Shown in pieces: positions 8,187-16,662 of a stretch of 64,000 nucleotides of DNA (position 1 is the stretch's first letter; each line of letters opens with the position of its first letter). A program made the position numbers and the translations under genes. The notes below the pieces were generated by a model. It had not been told where the DNA came from, did no database searches, and saw only the letters and a list, made by a program, of their open reading frames with translations. Source of the DNA: a bacterium (GTDB lineage Bacteria; UBP7; UBA6624); assembly GCA_002716355.1 (NCBI GenBank), contig PBAU01000002.1, positions 32,000 through 95,999 on the forward strand, read 5' to 3'.

Positions 8187-9497
8187 TTAAAAAAGAGTTA
8201 AATTACCATTATTTTCAGGGTTAACATCTTGGTTAGAAAAATCTAAAGATATACCATGATTAATAGCAATTGATTTAACCTGACTTTTGAAAAAAGAATC
8301 TTTTTTAAGCTTTTCTTTACCCTTTTTTAACGAATATGTTATTGCAGATTTTTTAACATTTAAAACACGTGATGATGAGGCCTTGCAACCATTCGGACGA
8401 TTGCACAAAAGAACAGAAGCAGCCTGTCTAGCTAAAACAACCTCCCTGGATCTTGATCCAGAAAGTAGTGATGATTTTGAAACATTAAAAACATTGCAAA
8501 TTTCGTCTAATAGCGATGAACCAGGTAACGATGTGTCTGTAGACAATGCAAACGAAACAGAGTAGTCTTCAGGGTTTCCAATTGATTTTGACCAAAGAAA
8601 CCTGGTTGCAATCCCTTTTAGAGCCCTAACGTCAGCAGGTAGTTTTTGAAACAGGTTTGTAGGTATGGTGTCTGAATTTTTTTCTTTGATTATTTTTGAA
8701 AGCAATATTTCACGTTCTTTTTCTAAAGGCGGTGACATTTTTATTACCAGGCCAGCAGTCAGCCTGCTTATTAATCTTGGACTGAATTCACGAATTGTTC
8801 TTGGGTGTCTATCGGCAACTATAACAATAGGCCGTGATCTTGTTAAAAAGGAATCGAAAACATTAAAAAACTCTTGAAGTGTTCTTTTTCTCCCAATGAA
8901 CTTTTGTATATCGTCAACAAGCAAAGATGATTGGGAAAAAAAGTAAGATTTAAAACTGTTTAGATCTTTTTTTTCAACTGAATCAACCAACTTTTGTGTG
9001 AACTCGTCAGACGTGAAAACCCTATCGTCAAGGTTTTTTGCTGCGATATTTAGAAGATGGGTTTTTCCAATACCGGGAGGTCCGTATAAAAATATTGGAA
9101 ACAATTGATTTTCTAACTTGTTTGTTGTTGTCGAAGCGATTGCCCTAAATGCATTTTCAACCCCTCTGTAAGGGTGAAAATCGTTAAAAATCTCTTTTTT
9201 CGCACGAGGTTTTTTTTTGGTAATGATAGGAACATTTTTTGGTATTTTCTTTGAAGAGATCGATTCGATTAATTTGAAATCTTTGTAATTCAAATTGATA
9301 ATAATTTTCTTCAACAGGCCGAAGTTTTTTTCTGCAACTTTAAAATTGTATCTACCTGAAGCAGCAAGAATAACAGTGTTTTCCTGAAAGGTGATTTTTG
9401 AAGTTCTCAAAAGCGATGTTAACAAAAAGAAATTGGGTTCTAGCTTGATTTTTTGGATTATTTTTTCTTTTAGTTTTTTGCTTTTTGAAATTTCCAT
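8187..9497 (-). CDS. dnaA: Chromosomal replication initiator DnaA, with an altered box-recognition motif
   Basis: The 436-residue protein has a divergent N-terminal domain, a variable linker rich in lysine (about 80-105) and an AAA+ domain with Walker A GPPGIGKTH (139-147) and Walker B SSLLVDDIQ (190-198). A helical domain IV follows. The arginine helix ARQAASVLL (356-364) matches the family. The DNA-reading signature, usually GRDHTTV, reads VKKSAIT at 381-387 with no gap, so the residues that normally contact the TTATNCACA box are missing. It starts at ATG 9497 and heads a leftward replication operon. It is the genuine initiator by position, but its sequence preference is probably non-standard. 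Confidence 0.88.
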   Translation of the reverse strand: MEISKSKKLKEKIIQKIKLEPNFFLLTSLLRTSKITFQENTVILAASGRYNFKVAEKNFGLLKKIIINLNYKDFKLIESISSKKIPKNVPIITKKKPRAKKEIFNDFHPYRGVENAFRAIASTTTNKLENQLFPIFLYGPPGIGKTHLLNIAAKNLDDRVFTSDEFTQKLVDSVEKKDLNSFKSYFFSQSSLLVDDIQKFIGRKRTLQEFFNVFDSFLTRSRPIVIVADRHPRTIREFSPRLISRLTAGLVIKMSPPLEKEREILLSKIIKEKNSDTIPTNLFQKLPADVRALKGIATRFLWSKSIGNPEDYSVSFALSTDTSLPGSSLLDEICNVFNVSKSSLLSGSRSREVVLARQAASVLLCNRPNGCKASSSRVLNVKKSAITYSLKKGKEKLKKDSFFKSQVKSIAINHGISLDFSNQDVNPENNGNLTLF

Positions 9498-9614
9498 GAA
9501 GAGTGATTTTAAACATCAAAAAAATAATATATTTTTTTTAAAAAAGGTAACAAAAGAAAACCTAACCAACGTTATTCAACGATAAAAAAAAGATTTATCG
9601 TTTATTATTTTTTC
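9498..9614. promoter_or_regulatory. Divergent promoter region beside dnaA, possible oriC core, with an inverted repeat
   Basis: These 117 bases separate dnaA (leftward) from 3-hydroxybutyryl-CoA dehydrogenase (rightward) and are extremely AT-rich, with runs of A and T. A perfect 9-bp inverted repeat AACGATAAA (9578-9586) / TTTATCGTT (9594-9602) with a 7-base spacer sits close to the rightward start and could be an operator or an initiator site. No canonical DnaA box (TTATNCACA) is visible here or in the 85 bases between dnaA and dnaN (8102-8186). Gene orientation flips here, as expected at an origin. This is inference from layout. Confidence 0.45.
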
Positions 9615-10478
9615 ATGAAAAAAACAACAATGAAAAAACAAAAAATATTAGTCATAGGCTGTGGCCAAATGGGATCCGGGATTGCGCAAACAGCCGCAGA
9701 GCATAATCATTCTGTTTTTTTGGGAGATTTGAATAAAAGATACGTGAAACAGGCAATTGAAAAAATTCACCAAAGATGGAACATGGCTGCAGACAAGGGC
9801 AAAAGGCAAAAAGAAGAAATCAGCTGCTTCAAATCTGATTTGCATGTTTTTGAAGATGGGAATTACCAAGGTTTTGATTTCATAATTGAAGCTGTGTCCG
9901 AAGATGAAAAGGTAAAAAAACAAATATTTAAAAAAATAGGCCAAGAATCTTCAGAACACACCATCTTGGGATCCAACACGTCGTCAATATCCATAAACAC
10001 CCTTGGAGCAGCAAGCGGCTTTGCGGAAAGGACGATAGGGATTCACTTCATGAATCCGGTACCGGTTATGGAGCTGGTTGAGGTGATAGAGGGGGACAAA
10101 ACCAACATTGACACAATTCAGAAAACTCTAGACTTCATCAAAAGCATAAAAAAGATTCCAGCAAAAAGCAAAGACAGACCGGGTTTTATAAGCAACAAGA
10201 TTCTGATGCCAATGATTAACGAAGCCATACTCACACTCGAATCAGGAACAGGGTCAAAAGAGGATATAGATACCGTAATGGAGTTAGGGATGAAACACCC
10301 CATGGGCCCTTTAAAACTTGCGGATCTCATAGGCCTTGATACATGCTTGGCTATTATGAATGTTTTGCATTCTGGCTTTAAAGAAGAAAAATATAAACCA
10401 GCAAAGTTATTGGTGGAAAAAGTTGACAATAATGAGCTTGGTAGAAAAACAGGAATCGGTTTCTACAAATACAATTAA
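9615..10478 (+). CDS. 3-hydroxybutyryl-CoA dehydrogenase
   Basis: The 287-residue product starts with a Rossmann NAD(P) site, ILVIGCGQMGSGIAQTAA. It contains NTSSIS, the active-site FMNPVPVMELVEV region with its histidine (IGIHFMNP), and a C-terminal HPMGPLKLADLIGLD segment, all typical of short 3-hydroxyacyl-CoA dehydrogenases. It would oxidise or reduce 3-hydroxybutyryl-CoA/acetoacetyl-CoA, pairing with the thiolase at 1253. ATG 9615 or ATG 9630 may be the true start. It is the first gene of a long rightward series that continues into leuC after only four bases. Confidence 0.9.
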   Translation: MKKTTMKKQKILVIGCGQMGSGIAQTAAEHNHSVFLGDLNKRYVKQAIEKIHQRWNMAADKGKRQKEEISCFKSDLHVFEDGNYQGFDFIIEAVSEDEKVKKQIFKKIGQESSEHTILGSNTSSISINTLGAASGFAERTIGIHFMNPVPVMELVEVIEGDKTNIDTIQKTLDFIKSIKKIPAKSKDRPGFISNKILMPMINEAILTLESGTGSKEDIDTVMELGMKHPMGPLKLADLIGLDTCLAIMNVLHSGFKEEKYKPAKLLVEKVDNNELGRKTGIGFYKYN

Positions 10479-10482
10479 ACTT

Positions 10483-11748
10483 ATGAGTCAAACATTGGTA
10501 CAAAAAATAATTGCTGAAAAATCTGAAAAAAATAATGTTAACGTCGGTGAGATCGTCATGGCTAAAGTTGATAGAGCAATGGGTCATGACATCACGGGTC
10601 CAGCTGCAGCAGCACTGCTAAGGGAGGCTGGCATCAACAAGGTTTGGAACAAAGACAAGGTTGTTCTTGTTGCCGATCATTTTGTGCCAGCTAAGGATTT
10701 GGCCGCTGCAAAGCTGGGAAAAGAGTTGAGAATTTTTGCAGAAGAGTATGAAGTGGGTCATTACTTTGGTGAAGGCAAAGGCGGAATTTGTCATGTTGTC
10801 ATGCCGGAAGAGGGACTTGTTGCTCCTGGTGAGATTGTTATTGGTGCTGATAGCCACACATGCACAAATGGAGCTGTAGGCTGTCTTGCAACCGGTGTTG
10901 GACACACGGATCTGGCTGCAGTTTTAGCAACAGGCAAAGTTTGGTTAAGGGTTCCTGAAACCATCAAGGTTGTTTTCAAGGGTTCACCACCACCAGAGGT
11001 AACACCTAAAGATATGTCTTTGGCTCTTGGAAAGATATTGACTGTTAGCGGTGGCAACTATAAAGTTTTAGAGCTCCATGATAATACCGATACAGGTATA
11101 GATATGGAGGGTAGATTAACCATTTCAAACATGGCAATAGAGTGGGGTGCTAAAGCTGGAATATTTGTACCAGATGCTATTACCGAAACCTTCACACAAG
11201 AACGCGTTCAGCATTCTGACTGGAAAATGTTGCAACCTGATGAAAATGCTTCTTACTGCCAGAAAATCACCATAGACACAACCACATTGGAACCATTGGT
11301 TGCTATGCCTTTCAGCCCTGATAATGTAACAACCGTAAGGGAGGTTGAAAAACAAAAGGTAAAAATAGACCAAGTGTTTATTGGTTCATGCACCAATGCT
11401 CGAATCGGAGATCTTAGAGAGGTTCATGGTGTTTTTAAGAACAATCCGAATAAACAAAAAAAAGTCCCTCGTGTTGTTGTTATACCCGGTGATCAAAAAA
11501 CTTACTTAACAGCAATTAGCGAAGGCATAGCAACAGAATGCATATCAAGAGGCTGTGTTTTTTCCACCCCAACATGTGGACCCTGTCTAGGGGGCCATTC
11601 AGGAGTTATGGCTGCTGAGGAGGTGTGTTTGTCCACAAGTAATAGAAACTTTCATGGAAGAATGGGTCATCCAGATTCATTGGTTTATTTAAGTTCCCCC
11701 CTTGTTGCAGCGCATTCCGCTCTTAAAGGTTATATCTCTGCACCGTAA
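10483..11748 (+). CDS. 3-isopropylmalate/homoaconitate dehydratase, large subunit (LeuC family)
   Basis: The 421-residue product belongs to the aconitase superfamily. It has GADSHTCTNGAVG near residue 120, GSCTNARIGDLR near residue 300 and TPTCGPCLGGHSG near residue 365, which supply the three cysteines of the [4Fe-4S] cluster. It follows the compact HacA/LeuC2 type. ATG 10483 is chosen because upstream in-frame codons lie inside the preceding gene. The partner small subunit (LeuD type) is not found next to it or anywhere in the window. The exact substrate cannot be fixed. Its cluster cysteines are intact, unlike those of the Hdr-like genes at 19-24 kb. The next gene, lipB, starts directly after its stop. 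Confidence 0.85.
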   Translation: MSQTLVQKIIAEKSEKNNVNVGEIVMAKVDRAMGHDITGPAAAALLREAGINKVWNKDKVVLVADHFVPAKDLAAAKLGKELRIFAEEYEVGHYFGEGKGGICHVVMPEEGLVAPGEIVIGADSHTCTNGAVGCLATGVGHTDLAAVLATGKVWLRVPETIKVVFKGSPPPEVTPKDMSLALGKILTVSGGNYKVLELHDNTDTGIDMEGRLTISNMAIEWGAKAGIFVPDAITETFTQERVQHSDWKMLQPDENASYCQKITIDTTTLEPLVAMPFSPDNVTTVREVEKQKVKIDQVFIGSCTNARIGDLREVHGVFKNNPNKQKKVPRVVVIPGDQKTYLTAISEGIATECISRGCVFSTPTCGPCLGGHSGVMAAEEVCLSTSNRNFHGRMGHPDSLVYLSSPLVAAHSALKGYISAP

Positions 11749-12366
11749 TTGAAAACTATTTTTCACAATTTTCAACAAAAAAGCTGGATAGACAGTTACT
11801 ACCTGCAGCTACAAGCTACTGAGGATGCTAGAAGGAATGTCGAACATGTATTTTTTTTTGAACATAAAAATGTTATCACCTTAGGAACATCTTCAACCAA
11901 AAGTGATATACCAAATACAGCCAATATTAGGCGTAAAAATATTAGTATTTTTAAAACAAACAGAGGTGGTGAAGCAACCTGGCATGGTGCCGGACAACTT
12001 GTTTTTTATCCAGTTTTAAACATAAAGAAAAGACGGATCAAAGCAACAGAGTTAGTGAAAATAGTGTTACAAGCAACACAAGATGCATTGTTAAAAAAAC
12101 AAATTGAAACCTCTATAAACCTCAAGAAACCTGGCTTGTATATTCAAAATAAGAAAATCGTTTCTTTCGGCATGACGATTCAAAAAGGGATAACCATGCA
12201 TGGCGTGTCAGTGAATGTGAACAACAATAATAAAGGATTTGCAGAAATCAAACCTTGTGGGATGCCGCCAAACACTGTTTCTTCCATCAAAGCTGAAACA
12301 GGTAGCAATGAAAGTATAGAATCAATTGCTCAAGAGGTTAAGCTTCATTTGAAAAAGATTTTATGA
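11749..12366 (+). CDS. lipB: Octanoyl-[acyl-carrier-protein]-protein N-octanoyltransferase
   Basis: The 205-residue product shows the LipB pattern: FFEHKNVITLGTSS, then RGGEATWHGAGQLVFYPVLN (the conserved RGG..T.HGPGQ region), and later KIVSFGMTIQKGITMHG with the catalytic lysine-type segment and PCGMP carrying the catalytic cysteine. It moves octanoyl groups from acyl carrier protein to lipoyl domains. The start is TTG at 11749, directly after the TAA of the previous gene. It overlaps lipA by four bases and lies just upstream of the dehydrogenase complex whose E2 it would modify. Confidence 0.92.
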   Translation: MKTIFHNFQQKSWIDSYYLQLQATEDARRNVEHVFFFEHKNVITLGTSSTKSDIPNTANIRRKNISIFKTNRGGEATWHGAGQLVFYPVLNIKKRRIKATELVKIVLQATQDALLKKQIETSINLKKPGLYIQNKKIVSFGMTIQKGITMHGVSVNVNNNNKGFAEIKPCGMPPNTVSSIKAETGSNESIESIAQEVKLHLKKIL

Positions 12367-13205
12367 CACAACATCCTAATTGGACAAAGATTCAAATCAA
12401 GCCTGGTTCTACAAAATCTCTCATTGACCTTTTTGCTGAACCGGAAGAGTTTAAGATAACCACTGTTTGCGAAGAGGCATGTTGTCCCAATTTGCCAGAA
12501 TGCTGGGGCAAGGGTACAGCCACATTTATGTTGCTTGGAGATACCTGCACAAGAGGTTGTCGTTACTGTTCGGTCAAAAAAGGAATACCTGAACCACCTG
12601 ATCCCAATGAACCCGGGGATTTAGCTGAAACCATTCAAAAAATGAATGCAAAATACATTGTTTTAACAATGGTTGATAGAGATGATCTGATCGATGCCGG
12701 TGTCAGTCACATCATGGACACGGTAAACTCTATAAAGAGAATCAACCCCACAACAAAAATAGAATTACTTGTGGGTGATCTGAATGGTGAACCTGAGCTG
12801 ATTAAAGAGGTTGCCCAATCAAACATAAATGTTTTTTCTCACAATATTGAAACTGTAGAAAGGTTGTATCCAAAACTAAGACCACAAGGCAGTTACCAAC
12901 GCGCATTAAAAGTTTTAAGAGAGGCAAAAAAAACAGGTTGCCAAACAAAAACTAGCCTGATTGCCGGGATGGGGGAAACAACAGACGAGGTACTGTCTTT
13001 TTTGAAGGATATTAAAACGATTGAAGTGGATATTTTTACATCAGGACAATACTTGAGACCGTCACAAAACCAAGCACCGGTTATAAAACATCGCAGTCCA
13101 GAATGGTTTGAATTTATTGAACAGCAAGCAGAAATGTTAGGGATTAAATCCAAGTGCGGACCCCTGGTAAGATCCAGCTACATGGCTGAAACTCTATATA
13201 AATAA
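12363..13205 (+). CDS. lipA: Lipoyl synthase (radical SAM)
   Basis: The 280-residue enzyme inserts two sulfurs into octanoyl-E2. The auxiliary cluster motif CEEACCPNLPEC has its cysteines at the usual spacing, the radical SAM motif CTRGCRYC follows, and the closing VRSSY carries the serine ligand of the auxiliary cluster. All iron-sulfur ligands are present, which shows that the organism still builds such clusters. ATG 12363 overlaps the lipB stop. It is followed by two inverted repeats and then the dehydrogenase operon. Confidence 0.95.
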   Translation: MTQHPNWTKIQIKPGSTKSLIDLFAEPEEFKITTVCEEACCPNLPECWGKGTATFMLLGDTCTRGCRYCSVKKGIPEPPDPNEPGDLAETIQKMNAKYIVLTMVDRDDLIDAGVSHIMDTVNSIKRINPTTKIELLVGDLNGEPELIKEVAQSNINVFSHNIETVERLYPKLRPQGSYQRALKVLREAKKTGCQTKTSLIAGMGETTDEVLSFLKDIKTIEVDIFTSGQYLRPSQNQAPVIKHRSPEWFEFIEQQAEMLGIKSKCGPLVRSSYMAETLYK

Positions 13206-13245
13206 TACCCCCCCAGGGTATAGTTATTTTTTTTAAAAAAATAAC
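13205..13245. terminator. Two small inverted repeats between lipA and the E1 alpha gene
   Basis: Directly after the lipA stop ATACCC (13205-13210) pairs with GGGTAT (13216-13221) around a five-base loop. This is followed by the AT-only inverted repeat GTTATTTTTTT (13223-13233) / AAAAAAATAAC (13235-13245). The T run after the first hairpin is consistent with a weak intrinsic terminator or attenuator ahead of the dehydrogenase operon. The stem is short, so the call is tentative. Confidence 0.4.
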
Positions 13246-13260
13246 ATATAATTACCAGTT

Positions 13261-14400
13261 ATGAATTCGAAAAAAATAAATCAGAAACAAAAAAAATCAT
13301 TTGGGGTCGATCAACAAACAGCATTTGAAGTTCTGTATCATCCATTATTGAAAGCCAGGTTGCTTGACGAAAGAATGGTCAAGCTTTTTAATCAAGGTAG
13401 ATTTGGTGGTACATATTTTAGTGGTTGTGGTCAAGAGGCAACAAATGTTGGTGCAGGTGTTCACATGGTTGAAGGTGACATACTTGCTCCATCACATAGG
13501 CAACTAGGGGCCATGGTTGCTAGAGGTATAACCGCTAAAAGAGTGTTAGCACAAGTTTATTCAACAGCTGAATCGCCAGATGGAGCTCAGCAGCACCCAT
13601 GTCACTTTGGAGACCCGGAACTTGATATTGTTAGTCCCACAGGACATGTGGCGATACAGGTTGTTTTAGCTGCAGGTTCAGCCTACGCATATCTTTTAGA
13701 TGCGTACAGAAAAGGCGATGTGAAAATCAATTGGGACAAAGATGGAATCGTATGGGCTGGAAACTGGACGCTTAAAAAGGGATCCAAGCTCAATTGCGCT
13801 TTTGCATTTTTTGGAGATGGCGCAACAGCAAAAGGGGATTTTCATGAGTCTGTGAATTTTGCTGGAATACACAAATTACCAGTAATTTACATGGCTGAAA
13901 ATAATATATGGGCAGAGTCTGTTCACGTTACCGAGAATGTGCCTGTTGAGAGGTTAAGCGATAGAGCAGCTGCATATGGAATGCCCGGAGTTACTGTTGA
14001 TGGTCAGAATGTTTTTGAGGTTTATCACGCAGTGCAGGAGGCAGTTGAACGTGCTCGCTCTGGTGGCGGGCCAACCCTTGTTGAATGCTTGACTTATCGT
14101 TACCATGGACATTCCATGATTGATCCAGCTGATTATCGAACAGATGAAGAGGTTGAAAAATGGAAAAAGAGAGATCCTTTAATTGTTTTTGAACAGGTAG
14201 CTAAAGAGGATGGGATTTGGAGCGATAAACTCGCAAAGGAAACAGAAGACAGAATCAATAATGAGATTGAAGAGGCGATTGATTGGGTTGAAGATGAATC
14301 AACTAAACCCAAACCCGATCAATTCATTGATGTAACCTTTAGAGATCCAAAATTTAATGATGCAATTCGCAAGAGATGGGAGAAGAGAAAAAATGTCTAG
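13261..14400 (+). CDS. 2-oxoacid (pyruvate) dehydrogenase E1, alpha subunit
   Basis: The 379-residue product is the alpha half of a heterotetrameric thiamine-diphosphate E1. It contains the TPP motif FFGDGATAKGDFHES, followed by AENN, and a C-terminal YRYHGHSMIDPADYR with the phosphorylation-loop region. An extra segment of about 25 residues (around residue 155, with INWDKDGIVWAGNW) precedes the TPP motif. It decarboxylates a 2-oxoacid and passes the acyl group to the lipoyl arm of E2. Pyruvate is the likely substrate given the single complete complex and the lipoate genes, but branched-chain oxoacids or acetoin cannot be excluded. It overlaps the beta gene by eight bases. Confidence 0.88.
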   Translation: MNSKKINQKQKKSFGVDQQTAFEVLYHPLLKARLLDERMVKLFNQGRFGGTYFSGCGQEATNVGAGVHMVEGDILAPSHRQLGAMVARGITAKRVLAQVYSTAESPDGAQQHPCHFGDPELDIVSPTGHVAIQVVLAAGSAYAYLLDAYRKGDVKINWDKDGIVWAGNWTLKKGSKLNCAFAFFGDGATAKGDFHESVNFAGIHKLPVIYMAENNIWAESVHVTENVPVERLSDRAAAYGMPGVTVDGQNVFEVYHAVQEAVERARSGGGPTLVECLTYRYHGHSMIDPADYRTDEEVEKWKKRDPLIVFEQVAKEDGIWSDKLAKETEDRINNEIEEAIDWVEDESTKPKPDQFIDVTFRDPKFNDAIRKRWEKRKNV

Positions 14401-15424
14401 TAAAAATATTAGTTATATCCAGGCAATTACAGACACAATGTGGTCTGAAATGGAAATTGATGAAACGGTTTTTGTCTTAGGTCAAGATTGTGGAAGATAT
14501 GGAGGCGTGTTTAAAGCCACAGCCTGGAGGTCGGAAAAAGACGGCAAACCTGATTTAAGTAAAAAAATGTATGATGAATTTGGACCATTGAGAGTTCTTG
14601 ATGCACCTTTGGCAGAAAATGCAATCATCGGTGGTGCAATTGGTGCCGCTTTGTCTGGTTATAGGCCAATTGCTGAGATTCAATTTATGGATTTTATTGA
14701 TTGTGCTATGGGCCATATCGTGAACCAAGCAGGCACTATCTCTTTTAAGACTAATGGTAGTTGGTGTTGCCCAATTACAATTCGCACCCCTTATGGTGGA
14801 GGTATTGGCGGTGGTATGACCCATAGCCAAAGCAATGAAGCTTGGTTTTGTCATGCTGGTGGTCTAGTTGTAACCGCACCCAGCACACCAAGAGATGCAG
14901 CAGGGCTTTTAAGATCCTGCATTAGGGCAGATGATCCTTGTGTGTATATTGAGCACAAAGGTTTATATCGAGCTATAACTGGTGATGTGCCTGATGATCC
15001 CAACTTCACTATTGAATTAGGAAAAGGAAAAGTTGTTCGAGAGGGTAGTGATATTACATTGATTTCTTATGGCGCCATGTTGCACAAATGCTTAAGTGTT
15101 GCAGAAAAACTTGAATCTGAAGGCGCCAGTGTTGAGATTATTGATCCTCGAACATTATGGCCAATGGATGAAGATTTAATGATTAACTCTGCTTGTAAAA
15201 CAGGCAGGTGTGTGGTTGTTGCTGAGTCACATGCGGCGTATGGTTTCACTAGCGAGGTTGCCGCAAGAGTGCAAGAGGGTGCCTTTTGGAACCTATTAAC
15301 ACCAATTCGTACTATTGCAGGACCAGACACACCCTTCCCTTTTGAACCGGGAATGGAGGCTGCTTATCTGCCTTCAGATGATGAAATATACAACTCTTGT
15401 AAAAGAGCGTTGGGGGACGGATAA
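14393..15424 (+). CDS. 2-oxoacid (pyruvate) dehydrogenase E1, beta subunit
   Basis: The 343-residue product matches the E1 beta fold: FVLGQDCGRYGGVFKAT near the start, APLAENAIIGGAIGAALSGYRPIAEIQFMDF in the pyrimidine-binding domain (with the catalytic glutamate of LAEN), and IEIIDPRTLWPMDED in the C-terminal domain. ATG 14393 is preceded by GAGAAG and lies inside the end of the alpha gene, so translation is probably coupled. Its TAA shares a base with the ATG of the E2 gene. Confidence 0.9.
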   Translation: MSSKNISYIQAITDTMWSEMEIDETVFVLGQDCGRYGGVFKATAWRSEKDGKPDLSKKMYDEFGPLRVLDAPLAENAIIGGAIGAALSGYRPIAEIQFMDFIDCAMGHIVNQAGTISFKTNGSWCCPITIRTPYGGGIGGGMTHSQSNEAWFCHAGGLVVTAPSTPRDAAGLLRSCIRADDPCVYIEHKGLYRAITGDVPDDPNFTIELGKGKVVREGSDITLISYGAMLHKCLSVAEKLESEGASVEIIDPRTLWPMDEDLMINSACKTGRCVVVAESHAAYGFTSEVAARVQEGAFWNLLTPIRTIAGPDTPFPFEPGMEAAYLPSDDEIYNSCKRALGDG

Positions 15425-16662
15425 TGCCAATTAAAGTTCCAGTTCCCGATCTAGGTGTTTCTGTTGTTGAAGCCAAAGTGGCCGAATGGAAGAAAAAAAT
15501 AGGTGATGATGTTGTTCGTGATGAAGAGATTGGTATATTGGAAACAGACAAGATAACAACCCCAATTACAGCATTCAAAGAAGGGAAACTTGTAGCACTT
15601 TTTGCAAAACCTGGGGATACCGTTCCCGTGGGACAAACTATAGCAATTATCCAAAAAGTTGGAGAAAATTTATCCCAAGAAGATATTGATAAGTTGAATC
15701 CACATGGTTCAAAACCGACACCGGAACCGACACCGGAACCGACACCGGAACCCATTAAAACAACTGTTGACACCAAACGTCAAGGCTCAAATCCCCAAAC
15801 CCTTAAAACCAGTCCAGCTGTTAGAAGGTATGCGAGTGAGAATGACATTAACCTGGTTGATGTTCAAGGCACTGGCTCTAATGGAAGAATCCAAATGGCT
15901 GATGTTTTAGCGTTTAAAAAACCAATCAAATCTACGGGTTTAAATTTAGAACCTGATAATACTGAATCCAGAAGTCCTGTCAGCAGCTCCATGGCTGTTA
16001 TGGCAAAACATATGGTTCACTCAGTGTCAACCAGCCCGCATTTTTTAATTGTTGATGAACTTGACATGACTGAAACATTGGCTGTATATAAGAATTTAAA
16101 ACCAAAATTGCAAGAAAGCGGAATCAGGTTAACACTCATGAGCTTTTTTGTCAGAGCAGCAGCACAAGCGCTTAAGGATTTTCCAAGAATGAATGTTTCT
16201 CTTGAAAAAGACACTTTGATAACCAAGAATTATAGAAATATAGGAATGGCAGCTAGTGTTGGGGAAAGTTTGATAGTGCCTGTTATCAAGAATGCTGATC
16301 TTTTAAATATTGAAAATCTTGCAGCTGAAATCAACAGATTGTCTATTGCCGCTCAGGAAAACAAATTAACAATGCAAGACATTACAGGTGGAACATTCAC
16401 AATCACCAATGCAGGCATGTTTGGAGGCCCGTTATTTTCAGCACCTATTATCAATCAGCCTGAAGCGGCTATATTGGGTATTCACACAGTGAAAGAAAGA
16501 GCTGTTGTTGAGAATGGAAATATTGTTGTAAAACCAATGGTTTATGTATCCCTTTCAAGTGATCACAGAATGGTAGATGGCGTTTTAGCTGTTAGGTTTT
16601 TATGCAGGGTTAAAGAGTTGCTTCAGCATCCAGGCTTAATGGCAACTGGACCTCTTTTATGA
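15424..16662 (+). CDS. Dihydrolipoamide acyltransferase E2, one lipoyl domain
   Basis: The 412-residue protein has one N-terminal lipoyl domain (1-78) with the modified lysine in ETDKITT (Lys43). A short linker made of PTPE repeats follows, then a peripheral-subunit-binding domain (about 125-160, SPAVRRYASENDINLVDVQGTGSNGRI) and a catalytic domain ending with DHRMVDG, which holds the active-site histidine. It transfers acyl groups to CoA. The upstream lipB/lipA pair would supply its lipoyl group and Lpd follows downstream, so the set is self-contained. Confidence 0.92.
   Translation: MPIKVPVPDLGVSVVEAKVAEWKKKIGDDVVRDEEIGILETDKITTPITAFKEGKLVALFAKPGDTVPVGQTIAIIQKVGENLSQEDIDKLNPHGSKPTPEPTPEPTPEPIKTTVDTKRQGSNPQTLKTSPAVRRYASENDINLVDVQGTGSNGRIQMADVLAFKKPIKSTGLNLEPDNTESRSPVSSSMAVMAKHMVHSVSTSPHFLIVDELDMTETLAVYKNLKPKLQESGIRLTLMSFFVRAAAQALKDFPRMNVSLEKDTLITKNYRNIGMAASVGESLIVPVIKNADLLNIENLAAEINRLSIAAQENKLTMQDITGGTFTITNAGMFGGPLFSAPIINQPEAAILGIHTVKERAVVENGNIVVKPMVYVSLSSDHRMVDGVLAVRFLCRVKELLQHPGLMATGPLL
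15715..15750 (+). repeat. Three perfect 12-bp tandem repeats in the E2 linker
   Basis: The unit CCGACACCGGAA is repeated exactly three times and encodes PTPE each time. It forms the flexible linker between the lipoyl domain and the subunit-binding domain. Perfect identity at the DNA level implies recent slippage-type expansion, so copy number may vary between strains. Confidence 0.95.

Noticed and set aside
15715-15750. Short tandem repeats in E2 as a CRISPR-like array
   Set aside because: The units are contiguous with no spacers, in frame, and encode PTPE.
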